64,000 nt of DNA, from positions 26,856 through 90,855 of the forward strand of contig PLIO01000142.1 of NCBI GenBank assembly GCA_003140075.1, in the 5' to 3' direction. The first letter of the stretch is position 1. Every line of letters begins with the position of its first letter. Below, piece after piece: positions 8,998 to 18,476 of the stretch. The translations under genes and the position numbers were made by a program. The notes beneath the pieces are model-generated. The model was not told the DNA's origin and did no database searches. It worked only from the letters and a program-made list of their open reading frames with translations. This DNA comes from Acidobacteriaceae bacterium (GTDB lineage Bacteria; Acidobacteriota; Terriglobia; Terriglobales; Acidobacteriaceae).

Positions 8998-10254
8998 TTA
9001 CTGCCGTTTTTGCGTCAGGCGGAAATCGTCGACCCAGAGCTTACCACGGATCGGACTTCCTTCCGGCACGCGCCGAACATGCAGCACCAGCAGTCTGGTA
9101 TCGGCGGCCGTAGTGAATTCACCGGTAGCAGACTTCCAGAATCCTGCCTCTTTCAGTTCGTCGCTGTCATACAGCACGTCCCGGGTGAAGGCATCCTGAA
9201 GCGTAAGATGCGGGCCTCCAGCTCCCTCGAAATCTCCATTCTTGTAATAGGCGGAGAACTCGTAAACAGTATCGGGCTGCACGGCGATGAACTGGCGTAT
9301 TCCGGCATCGGTCACTCCCGGTCCGTCAAACGAGATCAACAGCGAACGATGGCCGCCATGAAAATCGCTGGGATCCAAAGTAAGCGTAACGCTCTGCTGT
9401 TTCTGATACTGCCAATCGAAGCCGCCGTTCAATACGTCCAGGCTGAAGTCTCCATTCACAATCAGATTACGTCCCGAAGGCAGGTAAGCGGAGAGCCCGA
9501 AACGCGGAGCCGCCTGCTGCCAGACCAAACGCGCTTGATCCACATCCTTGTGGTCGAGCAGATACTGGAAGTATCCAAAGACATAGCGCAGCTCGAAAGT
9601 CTGGGGCGTTGCCATCAGCGCAGCCCACACTTTGGCCGTGGCCGCCGTTTCCTGTTTCTGCATCAGCAGGTTGAGAAACGCAAGGTAGGCTTCGGACCGG
9701 GGAGGAACGACGTCACGCAGAAGCGCATCCACATCCGGGTTGATCCGCCAGCAGAACTGGATGGCGGGGTCCGCCAGGGTCGGTTCATTCTGCAAGACCA
9801 CGCGGAATTCACGCAAAGCCCTCTCGTCATCGCCCTGCACCAGATAGAAGTTCGCCGCTTCCCAGGCCACGTCCGGCGTGGTGGGATCGGCCTCGATGGC
9901 TTGTCCCAGGGCCACGGTTTGATTGGAAATGTCGCCCAGCACCTGGTAGGCCGAAGCCAAGTCGAACCAGTAACGCGCCGAATGCGGATCAAGCTGCACG
10001 GCAGCCCGGTAAGGCTCGATCGCCGCGCCCGGATCTCTCGCCACCAGGGCATAATAGCGCCCCAGATGATTGCGATAGTCTGCGTTCGAGGGGTCGAGAC
10101 CTGCGGCTCGCTGCAGGCTCGCCAGCTCCGGCCTGTCACCGAAAAAAGAGGCGACGAACAGCCGCCCTGCCAAGACAACATAAATCAGGCAGGGTACAAC
10201 GGCGGCGCCAATAACGAGTCTTTTCCGCCAAGCAGAATTGAGGACTATTTCCAT
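8998..10254 (-). CDS. TPR-repeat protein with C-terminal jelly-roll-like domain
   Basis: Single-pass membrane protein of about 418 aa: N-terminal membrane segment (residues about 11-30), several tetratricopeptide repeats (ADYRNHLGRYYALVARDPGAA, ARYWFDLASAYQVLGD, AWEAANFYLVQGDDERAL), and from about residue 270 a carbohydrate-binding-module-like beta domain (NLIVNGDFSLDVLNGGFDW start typical of CBM4/9-like folds). A periplasmic scaffold for polymer assembly is likely (inference). I chose the ATG at 10252-10254; a GTG seven codons upstream (10275) is also open. Lies between the Wzc-type kinase and the O-antigen ligase, both on the same strand. Confidence 0.72.
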   Translation of the reverse strand: MEIVLNSAWRKRLVIGAAVVPCLIYVVLAGRLFVASFFGDRPELASLQRAAGLDPSNADYRNHLGRYYALVARDPGAAIEPYRAAVQLDPHSARYWFDLASAYQVLGDISNQTVALGQAIEADPTTPDVAWEAANFYLVQGDDERALREFRVVLQNEPTLADPAIQFCWRINPDVDALLRDVVPPRSEAYLAFLNLLMQKQETAATAKVWAALMATPQTFELRYVFGYFQYLLDHKDVDQARLVWQQAAPRFGLSAYLPSGRNLIVNGDFSLDVLNGGFDWQYQKQQSVTLTLDPSDFHGGHRSLLISFDGPGVTDAGIRQFIAVQPDTVYEFSAYYKNGDFEGAGGPHLTLQDAFTRDVLYDSDELKEAGFWKSATGEFTTAADTRLLVLHVRRVPEGSPIRGKLWVDDFRLTQKRQ

Positions 10255-10298
10255 AGGATCGCAGTGGAAGCGCACTCAGGAACGTACCGTGCTCTTGA

Positions 10299-12656
10299 TT
10301 ACGCGCTGTTGGGCGATGCCTCGGCGGTCTCCTCGGAGTCATCGTCCTCGTCATCGTGCGACGCATCGTCGCGATAATAGCGAGCGTACTTGCCCTGGTA
10401 TTCGTAATAGTAATAATAATCGGGCGAACTCAGGTCGACGGCATTCAACAACACGCCCGAGACCTTTGCGTTCACCTGCGTCAGAATGTCCCGCGAGCGC
10501 CGCAGCGCCTGCTTGGTGGTCTGCCCGGAACGGATGACCAGCACGATGGCATCGGCTCGCGGCGAAAGTACAACCGCGTCAGTCACCGACAACGTGGGCG
10601 GAGTGTCGACCACAATGTGATCGTACTGCCCGCGCAACTCCTGCAATACGTCTCTCATGTTGGTCGAGGCCAGCAGTTCAGCCGGATTCGGTGGAGGAGT
10701 TCCGGCAGGCAATACATCCAGGTTCGGCAGGATGGGAGAGCGCGTGATCGCAGTTTCCAGCGTCGCGCTCCCGGTCAGAACGTTGCTGAGTCCGCTGCGC
10801 GGCCCCATGCCCAGGGTCTTGTGGATACTGGGCCGCCTGAGGTCGGCGTCGATTAACAGAACGCGAATGCCTTTCTGAGCCAACACCACCGCGCAGTTGA
10901 TGCTGGTGGTAGTTTTTCCTTCCTGGGGCAGAGCACTGGTCACCATGATCACTTTCGGCGGAGCTCCCAGGTTTGATAACAGCAGAGAGGTTCGCAACGC
11001 GCGATAGGATTCCGCCATCTGCGACTGTGGCCGTACCTGTGTGATCAACTCCACCGCTTCCTTGGAAGTGGCGATCACCAACCGCTTTGCGCTCGGACCC
11101 TCCCGCGCTGATCTCGATCCTAGTGGAATCATGCCCAGAGGCGGAAGGCCGGAAATCATTTGCGCCTGTTCGGTAGTGCGCACGGTGTTGTCCAATCCCT
11201 CAAGCAGGAAGGCAAGGCCCACGCCCGAAGTCAGTCCCAGCATAAAAGCGAAGGTAAGATTGCGCGGGATGTTGGGTTCGACCGGCGTGGTGGGCACGCG
11301 GGCGACGTCGACGATACGGAAATTGTTGGAGCGTAGTCCCGCTGAAACTCCAGCCTCCTTTAGTTTTTCCAGCAGTCCTTCATAGAGCTGGCGGTTGGTA
11401 TCAAGATCGCGTTTCAGCAAACTGTACTCGATGGCGCTCTCGTTGAGTTTGTTCGCCTCCTGCTTCTGTTTCTCCAGAGCGTCGTGCAGCATGCTCTCCC
11501 GCTGCAGCGCGGCCATGTACTGCCCCCGAATCTTACCCCCTACCTTCCTGGTTTCCGCCAGAAGCTGCGCATCCACTTCCTTAAGCTGGTTATTCAGTTG
11601 CGCCAGTTTCGGGTAGGACGGTCCGAATTGCGTGTTCAGTTCGGCGGCTTGAATCTTCAGGTCGGCTTCCTTGGTGCGAAGATTTTCCAGCAGGCCCGAA
11701 CCCGCCTGGTTTCCGGCTCCCGCAGCGTCCAGCGCACTGGCAGCTGACGCAATGGTATCGCCATCCCCAGCCTCCACCAGGCGGTAAACCGATTCTTTGT
11801 CCATGCGCTCGGATTCTGCCGTGGTGAGAGCTTTATTCAGCTCATCGAGTTTCTGGGTGGTTATGTTCTGCTTTTCGTCGATTCCCAGAATTTCATGCTC
11901 TTTCTGGTAGCGCACCAGTTTTTCCTGGGAGGTTTCCACTTTCATCTGCAAATCCACGAGTTGCTTGGAGAGCCAGTCGGAGGCCTGCATGGTGGAGTCG
12001 AAGCGCGACTTGAAATTATTCTCCGTGTAGGTGCTCATCAAAGTATTGACCACCGTGGCCGCCAAATCCTTGTCGGCACTCCGGTAGTGCACCTCGACGA
12101 TATGAGTATTTGGAGCGAGCGTTACCTTCAGACTGCCGCGAAAGGCAGACAGCAGGGAAGACGTTCGTCCGCTATCGGCTTGCAGCGGATCGGGCGCAAG
12201 ATCGAGCGAAGAAGGCAGCGGCGTCGTTCTTCCGCCGAACTCCGGCCGGCGGTCCAAGCCCAGTTCTTTCACAACTTGGAGCGCCAGAAGATCGCTCTGC
12301 AGGATTTTTACTTCGGTTTCCAGTTCCGTCGGATCGTAATAATCGAGGTTAAATGTTGGAGAGTTATTGAAGTTCACCAACCCCGAGTCCGCTTTGTTGA
12401 TGGCGATGCTGCCGCTGGCCTCGTAAACCGGCGTCATCTTCAGGCTGGCGATGGCTACTATGGAAAAAATGGTGAGGAGGCAGGCTAGAACCGTCCACTT
12501 GCGCTTTGCTAAAACGCGGACATATTCGCCAAGGGCCGATTCCTGAGACAGAAGTTCGGGGTAAATGCGCGGGCCAGCGTTTTTCCCCAAGTCCGCGCTC
12601 GATTGCATGTCGCGAATGATTGGAGCATTGGCCTGCACCAGCGGTCCGGAATCCAT
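10299..12656 (-). CDS. Wzc-type polysaccharide chain-length regulator with BY-kinase domain
   Basis: 785-aa inner-membrane protein. Order of parts: Wzz domain after a first membrane helix (near residues 55-75), a long coiled-coil periplasmic region, second membrane helix near 455, then a cytoplasmic bacterial tyrosine kinase with Walker A (QEGKTTT, Lys581), Walker A' (VLLIDADLRRP) and a C-terminal Tyr cluster (DYYYYYEYQGKYARYY) that is the autophosphorylation target in this family. It controls polymer length and export with the Wza-type protein, which is encoded 44 kb away in this window. Strong ribosome site GAGGAG before the ATG. No Wzb phosphatase gene is seen. Confidence 0.92.
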   Translation of the reverse strand: MDSGPLVQANAPIIRDMQSSADLGKNAGPRIYPELLSQESALGEYVRVLAKRKWTVLACLLTIFSIVAIASLKMTPVYEASGSIAINKADSGLVNFNNSPTFNLDYYDPTELETEVKILQSDLLALQVVKELGLDRRPEFGGRTTPLPSSLDLAPDPLQADSGRTSSLLSAFRGSLKVTLAPNTHIVEVHYRSADKDLAATVVNTLMSTYTENNFKSRFDSTMQASDWLSKQLVDLQMKVETSQEKLVRYQKEHEILGIDEKQNITTQKLDELNKALTTAESERMDKESVYRLVEAGDGDTIASAASALDAAGAGNQAGSGLLENLRTKEADLKIQAAELNTQFGPSYPKLAQLNNQLKEVDAQLLAETRKVGGKIRGQYMAALQRESMLHDALEKQKQEANKLNESAIEYSLLKRDLDTNRQLYEGLLEKLKEAGVSAGLRSNNFRIVDVARVPTTPVEPNIPRNLTFAFMLGLTSGVGLAFLLEGLDNTVRTTEQAQMISGLPPLGMIPLGSRSAREGPSAKRLVIATSKEAVELITQVRPQSQMAESYRALRTSLLLSNLGAPPKVIMVTSALPQEGKTTTSINCAVVLAQKGIRVLLIDADLRRPSIHKTLGMGPRSGLSNVLTGSATLETAITRSPILPNLDVLPAGTPPPNPAELLASTNMRDVLQELRGQYDHIVVDTPPTLSVTDAVVLSPRADAIVLVIRSGQTTKQALRRSRDILTQVNAKVSGVLLNAVDLSSPDYYYYYEYQGKYARYYRDDASHDDEDDDSEETAEASPNSA

Positions 12657-12963
12657 GCGTTCTCCTCAAACAGTTTTCTAATTCCCCAGGTCTCTCAGGT
12701 CAGACCCGCACTCGCAACCTAAAAGAAAGCCAAGCGACTCGATGGCTGGTCATCGAGCCTGGCTACTGCCTGCGAATTCTCTCGCCACAGTTATGGAAAG
12801 GTTTCGACGACATTCTAGCATTGCTTGCCGACAAAAAAACCTGTCAATCGAGGTACAGCGCGTTCGGTGAGTTGGCGTGTCCGAAGGACCATTCGCGCGG
12901 ATGTAAAAAACTCCGCTATACTACCTTGCACTCGACAATTCCAGCCCGAGAAGTAAGGAAAAC
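12657..12963. promoter_or_regulatory. Divergent promoter region between wzc-like and pseB-like genes
   Basis: About 300 bases separate two divergent operons and must contain promoters for both. On the + strand a TATACT hexamer at 12917-12922 lies 40 bases before the start at 12964 with no good -35 partner; AAGGA at 12955-12959 is the ribosome site. No other feature recognised. Confidence 0.45.
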
Positions 12964-13983
12964 ATGTCCCAGGTAGCTTTGATGAATTGGTCCGAACAGG
13001 AAGTATTGGTCACCGGCGGGACGGGTTCGTTCGGGAAGAAGTTCGTCGAAATCATGCTGCGGGAATATCATCCCAAGCGGCTGGTCATTTTCAGCCGCGA
13101 CGAACTGAAGCAGCATGACATGCGTGCCGCCGGCTTCGACCACGCCAGCCTGCGCTATTTTATCGGGGATGTGCGCGATCCAGCCCGCTTGCTGCGCGCT
13201 TTTGCCGGGATCACAGTCGTCGTGCACGCGGCCGCGCTCAAGCAGGTTCCGGCCTGCGAATACAATCCCTTCGAAGCGATTCAGACCAACATCATGGGCG
13301 GCCGCAACGTGATCGATGCGGCGATCGACCGCGGCGTTCACCGCATCCTCGCTCTCAGCACCGACAAGGCGGTAAACCCCGTCAATCTCTACGGAGCCAC
13401 CAAGCTGTGCGCCGAAAAAGTGTTCGTTCAAGCGAACGCCTATGCCGGGGCGCAGGATACTCGCTTCAGTTGCGCCCGCTATGGCAATGTTGTCGGCAGC
13501 CGCGGCAGCGTTATTCCCGTCTTCGTGGAGCAGCGCAAGCGGGGCCGGATTACGATCACCGATCCTCGTATGACCCGTTTCTGGCTCACTCTGGAGCACG
13601 GCGTGCGTTTTGTAATCCGCTCGATTGAGCAGATGCACGGCGGCGAAATTTTTGTGCCCAAGATTCCCAGCATGCGGTTAGTCGATCTGGCCGAGGCCGT
13701 CGCTCCGGGATGCGCCGTGGAGTACATCGGCATTCGGTCCGGAGAGAAATTGCACGAGGTCCTGCTTTCCGAAGATGAAGCGCGCACCGCAGTGGAAATG
13801 GATGATATGTATATCGTCCAACCGTCGCATCCCTGGTGGAAAAAAGGAAACTGGGTTCACGGCCGGGAACTGCCGCCGGGTTTTCGCTATACCAGCGACA
13901 GCAACGAACAGTGGCTGAGCCACGAGCAACTCCAGGAACTGATTGAGCCCGGAGCCACGGCAAAGTCGCGGGTACCTGCGTAG
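12964..13983 (+). CDS. pseB: UDP-N-acetylglucosamine 4,6-dehydratase (inverting), PseB
   Basis: First enzyme of pseudaminic acid synthesis: removes water from UDP-GlcNAc and inverts C5, giving a 4-keto-6-deoxy-L sugar nucleotide. 339-aa extended SDR with TGGTGSFG (near residue 18), HAAALKQVPACEYNPFEA and the active-site block with Tyr143-x3-Lys147 (YGATK). The KQVP and EYNPFEA segments are characteristic of soluble inverting dehydratases (PseB/FlaA1) rather than retaining membrane enzymes. First gene of the nonulosonate operon, with a good AAGGA ribosome site; the pseC gene follows within 50 bases. Confidence 0.9.
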   Translation: MSQVALMNWSEQEVLVTGGTGSFGKKFVEIMLREYHPKRLVIFSRDELKQHDMRAAGFDHASLRYFIGDVRDPARLLRAFAGITVVVHAAALKQVPACEYNPFEAIQTNIMGGRNVIDAAIDRGVHRILALSTDKAVNPVNLYGATKLCAEKVFVQANAYAGAQDTRFSCARYGNVVGSRGSVIPVFVEQRKRGRITITDPRMTRFWLTLEHGVRFVIRSIEQMHGGEIFVPKIPSMRLVDLAEAVAPGCAVEYIGIRSGEKLHEVLLSEDEARTAVEMDDMYIVQPSHPWWKKGNWVHGRELPPGFRYTSDSNEQWLSHEQLQELIEPGATAKSRVPA

Positions 13984-14028
13984 ATTGCCGTGTCGAGGCC
14001 AGAACCTCCGCCAAGCGAGATTATTGCT

Positions 14029-15243
14029 ATGCCTGTGACCACAACAACGACCCAATCATTACTCGCGATCGACGGCGGAACTCCCGTGCGGAAGACGCTT
14101 CTTCCCTACGGCCGGCAGTCGATTGGAGAAGATGACATCCAGGCTGTCACCGATGTCCTGCGCTCCGATTGGCTCACCACGGGCCCGAAAGTAGCGGAGT
14201 TCGAGGAAGCGTTCGCGGCCTGGGTTGGAGCCAGGTATGCCGTGAGCTTCAGCTCCGGCACGGCGGCATTGCACGGCGCGGCCTTTGCCGTCGGACTGAA
14301 ACCAGGCGACGAAGCCCTCACGACTCCCATGACGTTTGCCGCCACGGCGAACTGCGTGCTCTACCAGGGTGCGACTCCGGTTTTTGCGGACGTGAGCCCC
14401 GATACTCTCAACCTGGATCCGCAGCAAGTCGCAGCGCGAATCACGGCGCGCACGCGCGCGCTTCTTCCCGTGGATTATGCCGGCCATCCGGCAGATCTGG
14501 ATGCGATCATGGAGCTCGCCGAGCGGCACGGACTGATTGTGATCGAAGACGCCTCGCACGCGCTGGGCGCCGAATACAAGCACCGGCGCACCGGCAGCAT
14601 CGCCCACATGACCGTCTTCAGTTTTCATCCCGTGAAGCACCTTGCCACTGGAGAAGGCGGCATGGTGACGACCGATCGCACCGATTGCGCCGAGGCGCTG
14701 CGGCGGTTTCGCAATCACGGCATCTCAAGCGACGCGCGGCAACGCCAGGCCGACGGGCAGTGGCACTACGAAATGGTCCTGCTCGGTTTCAACTACCGGC
14801 TCACCGATATTGCATGCGCGCTGGGACTGTCACAACTGAAAAAGCTGGAGCCGAATCTTTCGCGCCGGCGGGAGATCGCGGCTCGCTATTCGACTGCGTT
14901 CAGCGATCTTGCCGGCGTAACGCTCCCTGCGGTTCGAACCGACGCAAACCCCGCTTGGCATCTTTATCCCATCCGTCTCAATCTGGAAAAGCTAAGTGCG
15001 GACCGACGCCAGGTCTTCCGCGCATTGCGGGCGGAAAATATCGGTGTCAACGTTCACTACATTCCCGTACATCGCCATCCCTATTACCGCGAGCGCTTTG
15101 GATATCGCGGAGGCGAGTATCCCATCGCCGAGGACGCCTACGAGCGGCTGATCAGCCTCCCGATGTTTCACGCGATGAGCGACCAGGACGTGGAAGATGT
15201 CATCACGGCGGTAAAGAAGATCATGGTAGCGTTTGCCGTATGA
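14029..15243 (+). CDS. pseC: UDP-4-amino-4,6-dideoxy-N-acetyl-L-altrosamine transaminase, PseC
   Basis: PLP-dependent DegT/DnrJ/EryC1 aminotransferase, about 404 aa, that adds the 4-amino group to the PseB product. Seen: SSGTAALHGAAFAVGLKPGDE, VIEDASHALG, the Schiff-base lysine in FSFHPVKHLATGEGG (Lys203 counting from this start), and the GFNYRLTDIACALG and VHYIPVHRHPYYR segments typical of PseC. I chose ATG 14029; a GTG at 13990 would add 13 residues. Ends with an ATGA overlap into the next gene, implying translational coupling. Confidence 0.9.
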   Translation: MPVTTTTTQSLLAIDGGTPVRKTLLPYGRQSIGEDDIQAVTDVLRSDWLTTGPKVAEFEEAFAAWVGARYAVSFSSGTAALHGAAFAVGLKPGDEALTTPMTFAATANCVLYQGATPVFADVSPDTLNLDPQQVAARITARTRALLPVDYAGHPADLDAIMELAERHGLIVIEDASHALGAEYKHRRTGSIAHMTVFSFHPVKHLATGEGGMVTTDRTDCAEALRRFRNHGISSDARQRQADGQWHYEMVLLGFNYRLTDIACALGLSQLKKLEPNLSRRREIAARYSTAFSDLAGVTLPAVRTDANPAWHLYPIRLNLEKLSADRRQVFRALRAENIGVNVHYIPVHRHPYYRERFGYRGGEYPIAEDAYERLISLPMFHAMSDQDVEDVITAVKKIMVAFAV

Positions 15244-16259
15244 ACGCGGTGCCGGTCCCCTTCGCTCAATACTCGGTGCTTGTAGCTGGCGCGGGGTCGA
15301 TTGGGCGTCGTCACATGGCGAACCTCCGACAGTTGGGAACGAGAAGGCTAGCCGTCACCGATCCCGATGCCAGCCGCCTTCAACCCATCGTGAACGAGTT
15401 AGGCCTTCAGGGTTTCGCCAATTTCGAGGAAGCGCTCTGCACGTTCAAGCCGGATGTGGTTTTGGTTTGCACTCCTCCTGTCTATCATGTCGAGCAGGCT
15501 TTGCGCGCTCTGCGGAGTGGCGCCGATGTATTTATTGAAAAGCCTCTCAGCAACCGTCTCGATGGAGTCGGCTCACTCCAAGTCGAAGCGGCGAAACTCC
15601 GGCGCGTGGTGCATGTTGGATATAACCTGCGCTTCAATCCTGGCATACAAACGCTCAAGCGATTAGTCGAGGAAGGTGTTGCCGGCCGTTTTTTGTGGGC
15701 GCGCGCAGAGGTGGCGCAGTACCTTCCCGATTGGCGTCCCTGGCAGGACTATCGCCAGAGCTACACCGCACGCCGCGAGTTGGGTGGCGGCATCATCCTG
15801 GATGCCTCGCATGAGATCGACTACATCCTGTGGCTTCTGGGACCGCCGCGCGAACTCACTTGCATGGCCGGGCAGGTCAGTGGCTTGGAGACGAACGTCG
15901 AAGATTGCGCGACCATCCTGATCCGTTTGCGCTCCGGCGCCCAGGCCGACGTACACATGGATTTTGCCCAGCGGACTGCCTCCCGCTCCTGCGTGCTGGC
16001 GGGAGACCGCGCCCGGCTGGAGTGGAACCATGCTCGCAATCAAGTGGAAGTTATTCGGCCAGAAGGTCCGCCCGAAATCATAAATTACGACTTCGAGCCC
16101 AATCAGATGTATCTTGCGGAGCTGGAGAATTTTTTTTCCTGCGTACACAACCGGGTGACCTCGAACCACAGTTTGGCCGAATCGGAGTTGACTCTCACGG
16201 TCGCGCTGGCCGCCTTGACTTCAGCCTCCGAGCAAAAGTGGGTGAGCTTTGAGCGGTAA
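15240..16259 (+). CDS. Gfo/Idh/MocA-family oxidoreductase
   Basis: 339-aa NAD(P)-dependent sugar oxidoreductase. Rossmann motif VAGAGSIGRRHM near residue 15, EKPLS near residue 100 (the conserved EKP with the active Lys), and a C-terminal sugar-binding domain with GGGIILDASHEIDYILWLLG. The substrate is unknown; the family reduces or oxidises sugar nucleotides or free sugars. It starts in an ATGA overlap with pseC and runs into the first cytidylyltransferase, so it belongs to the nonulosonate operon although it is not one of the six canonical Pse enzymes; similar genes do occur in nonulosonate and surface-glycan loci. Confidence 0.85.
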   Translation: MNAVPVPFAQYSVLVAGAGSIGRRHMANLRQLGTRRLAVTDPDASRLQPIVNELGLQGFANFEEALCTFKPDVVLVCTPPVYHVEQALRALRSGADVFIEKPLSNRLDGVGSLQVEAAKLRRVVHVGYNLRFNPGIQTLKRLVEEGVAGRFLWARAEVAQYLPDWRPWQDYRQSYTARRELGGGIILDASHEIDYILWLLGPPRELTCMAGQVSGLETNVEDCATILIRLRSGAQADVHMDFAQRTASRSCVLAGDRARLEWNHARNQVEVIRPEGPPEIINYDFEPNQMYLAELENFFSCVHNRVTSNHSLAESELTLTVALAALTSASEQKWVSFER

Positions 16260-17010
16260 TCTGATCGCCATTATTCCGGCCCGCGGCGGCTCGAAGCGGC
16301 TTCCGGGAAAGAACGTGCGGCCATTCTTCGGACACCCCACGCTGGCATATTCGGTTTCGGCGGCTTTAAACAGCGGGCTGTTTGCCGAGGTGATCGTGTC
16401 TTCGGACGACCCTGCTATCGGCCGCATTGCAGAGTGGTATGGCGCCACTTTCGTGCTTCGTCCGCCCGAACTCGCCAGTGATTCTGCGCAGCTTGTCGAC
16501 GTGGCCCGCCACGTTCTTGTTGTCCTGCGCAGTCGAGGCATAGAACCCGATGCCATTTGCCAGTGCATGCCCAACTGTCCCCTGGTGCGCAGCGTCGATA
16601 TTGTCGAGCACTGGCGTATGTTCAATAGCGGCGACCGTCTTTTTCAAATCTCCGTGATCCCTTATCGAGGCGTGTATCCGCATTGGGCAGTAGTCTCCGA
16701 TGAGCAGCAACGCGGACGCTGGCTCTTCGGGAATCCGAGCTTGGTCAGGAGCCAGGATCTACCGTCGACATTTTGCCCGACGGGTGCGATCTGGTGGGCG
16801 CGTACGAAAGACTTTCTTGCGCAGAACGCTTTCTATGGCTCTCCGTTTCATCTCGCGCCGATGGATCCGAACCGCGGGATCGACATTGACGATGAAGAGG
16901 ACCTCAAACTGGCGGAGCTTCTGGTTCATGGATTGACGGTGCGAAATGGCTCGTCTCCGTTGGAACCGGCCAATCGCGCGGCGTATGCGCCGGGGAACTC
17001 GAATGGCTGA
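16249..17010 (+). CDS. pseF: CMP-nonulosonate cytidylyltransferase (PseF-like)
   Basis: 253-aa acylneuraminate cytidylyltransferase that would activate the finished sugar as a CMP derivative. Seen: IIPARGGSKRLPGKNVRPF at the N-terminus (nucleotide-binding loop), LAYSVSAALNSGLFAEVIVSSDD, YGATFVLRPPELASD, and the terminal metal/sugar block GIDIDDEEDLKLAE. The ALNSGLF and RPPELASD stretches resemble PseF. Starts with TTG, overlapping the previous gene by 11 bases, and overlaps the next cytidylyltransferase by 8 bases. Assignment as the Pse rather than another nonulosonate enzyme is an inference from operon position. Confidence 0.75.
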   Translation: MSGNLIAIIPARGGSKRLPGKNVRPFFGHPTLAYSVSAALNSGLFAEVIVSSDDPAIGRIAEWYGATFVLRPPELASDSAQLVDVARHVLVVLRSRGIEPDAICQCMPNCPLVRSVDIVEHWRMFNSGDRLFQISVIPYRGVYPHWAVVSDEQQRGRWLFGNPSLVRSQDLPSTFCPTGAIWWARTKDFLAQNAFYGSPFHLAPMDPNRGIDIDDEEDLKLAELLVHGLTVRNGSSPLEPANRAAYAPGNSNG

Positions 17011-17701
17011 ACGAATGCTCTGCACCATCCCAGCGCGCGCCGGCAGCAAGCGCCTGCCCGGAAAAAATCTGCGTCCTCTGGCGGGCAAGCCGCTCATCGC
17101 CTATACCATCGAAACCGCGCGGCAGAGTGGACTTTTTGAGGACGTGTATGTTTGCACCGAAGATAAAGAAATCGCTGAGATCGCGCGCGCCTGCGGCGCA
17201 AGCGTGCCGATCCTGATGCCGCCAGAATTATGTGGCGATCTCGTCGCCTCGCACATTCCCTGCCAGCGCTTGGCTGCACATCTCGCCGGGCTCGGCCGCC
17301 CCACAGATACGCTAGTATGCCTTCAGCCCACATCGCCGCTGCGCAGCGTCGAGGACTTAACAACCGCTGTGAATAAGTTTCAGAGCGGTGATTTCGATTT
17401 CCTCGTAAGCGTGACGCCGGTGGATCCGCACGACTTCCATTGGGCGGTGGTGCCGGATGGCGACGATTATTGGCATATGTACTTCGGCAACAAATATCTG
17501 ATGGAGCGTCCTCTCCTGCCGCCGGTGTTTCGCCCCAACGGGTCCATCAAAATTGCCCGCCTGCCGGCGCTGGCGCGGGTTGGTCACTTTTTCGGAGAAC
17601 GCATGGGCGTGGTGGAGACTCCTCCGGAGCGATCCGTTCATGTGGCTTTGGAGTTCGATCTCAAGCTGTGCGAACTGATCCTGGCGGAGCGAACGGCATG
17701 A
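17003..17701 (+). CDS. Second acylneuraminate cytidylyltransferase-family protein
   Basis: 232-aa nucleotidyltransferase of the same superfamily as its upstream neighbour: TIPARAGSKRLPGKNLRPL, AYTIETARQSGLFEDVYVCTED, LQPTSPLRS, and a C-terminal FDLKLCELIL. It lacks the DIDxxEDL block seen in the first copy (it has VALEFDLKL), so its metal site or substrate probably differs; it looks closer to NeuA/LegF-type enzymes. Starts at ATG 17003 inside the end of the previous gene and ends in an ATGA overlap with the SDR gene. It could activate a different sugar acid or an aminosugar phosphate. Confidence 0.75.
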   Translation: MAERMLCTIPARAGSKRLPGKNLRPLAGKPLIAYTIETARQSGLFEDVYVCTEDKEIAEIARACGASVPILMPPELCGDLVASHIPCQRLAAHLAGLGRPTDTLVCLQPTSPLRSVEDLTTAVNKFQSGDFDFLVSVTPVDPHDFHWAVVPDGDDYWHMYFGNKYLMERPLLPPVFRPNGSIKIARLPALARVGHFFGERMGVVETPPERSVHVALEFDLKLCELILAERTA

Positions 17702-18471
17702 AGGGACTCAAGGACCGCGTTGCGCTCGTTACCGGAGCCACAGGTTTGCTGGGAAGCGCGATCGCGACCCGTCTGGCCGCGGAGCAGGCCACCGTTGTCA
17801 TCGCCTCTCGTGACTCTTCAAAAGCCGAGCAGTGGGTGCAACGGCAGGAGAAAACCAGCGGGAGATACCTTCCCGTGCAGCTCGATTTGGCCAGCGAGCC
17901 GAGCATTCGAACCTGTCTCGACCGCATCGTCGAACAGGCCGGAGTACCGACGATCATTGTAGCCAATGCCTCCCTCCGGGAGGGCGTGGGCGTACCCTTT
18001 GAAAAGCTTACGCACGATTCCTTTACGAACCTGTTTGAAGTTGATATCGCAGGCCATGTGTTGCTGCTGCGGCACAGCGTGGATCGTCTGGCAGGCCAAC
18101 CTGCGAGCATAGTGTTTCTATCCTCGATTTACGGGCAAGCGGGAGTGGACCATCGCATTTATCCGGAAGGAATGTTGCCGACGCCGGTGCAATATGCGGC
18201 TGTGAAGGCAGCCGCCGAGGGCGCAACACGCTGGTTGGCCGCCCTTTGGGGTGAGCGGGGAGTGCGGGTGAACGCTCTCGTTCCCGGCGGAGTGGCTTCC
18301 GCACAGCGGCAGTCCCAGGAGTTTGTGAAGAGATATTCCGAGAAGACCATGCTCCGGAGAATGGCCACGGCTGAAGAAGTGGCGAGCGCGGCCGCATTTC
18401 TCGCGTCTGACGAAGCTTCTTACATCACCGGGCATTGCCTGGTGGTGGATGGCGGACTGACCGCCTGGTGA
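17698..18471 (+). CDS. SDR-family oxidoreductase (PtmA-like position)
   Basis: 257-aa classical short-chain dehydrogenase: TGATGLLGSAIA cofactor motif near residue 12, SSIYG serine, and Tyr166-x3-Lys170 (YAAVK), ending in the usual C-terminal GHCLVVDGG. In Campylobacter-type flagellar glycan loci a similar SDR (PtmA) sits with the nonulosonate genes and acts on the sugar precursor; that function is an analogy here. ATGA overlap with the upstream cytidylyltransferase. Confidence 0.82.
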   Translation: MKGLKDRVALVTGATGLLGSAIATRLAAEQATVVIASRDSSKAEQWVQRQEKTSGRYLPVQLDLASEPSIRTCLDRIVEQAGVPTIIVANASLREGVGVPFEKLTHDSFTNLFEVDIAGHVLLLRHSVDRLAGQPASIVFLSSIYGQAGVDHRIYPEGMLPTPVQYAAVKAAAEGATRWLAALWGERGVRVNALVPGGVASAQRQSQEFVKRYSEKTMLRRMATAEEVASAAAFLASDEASYITGHCLVVDGGLTAW

Positions 18472-18476
18472 ATTCC

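Noticed and set aside
7786-10377. Very long open frame (863 codons) on the + strand
   Set aside because: It lies antisense to the O-antigen ligase, TPR and the end of the Wzc-type genes, which have clear family motifs; its translation is rich in Gln, Arg, His with no motif, typical of a shadow frame in GC-rich DNA.
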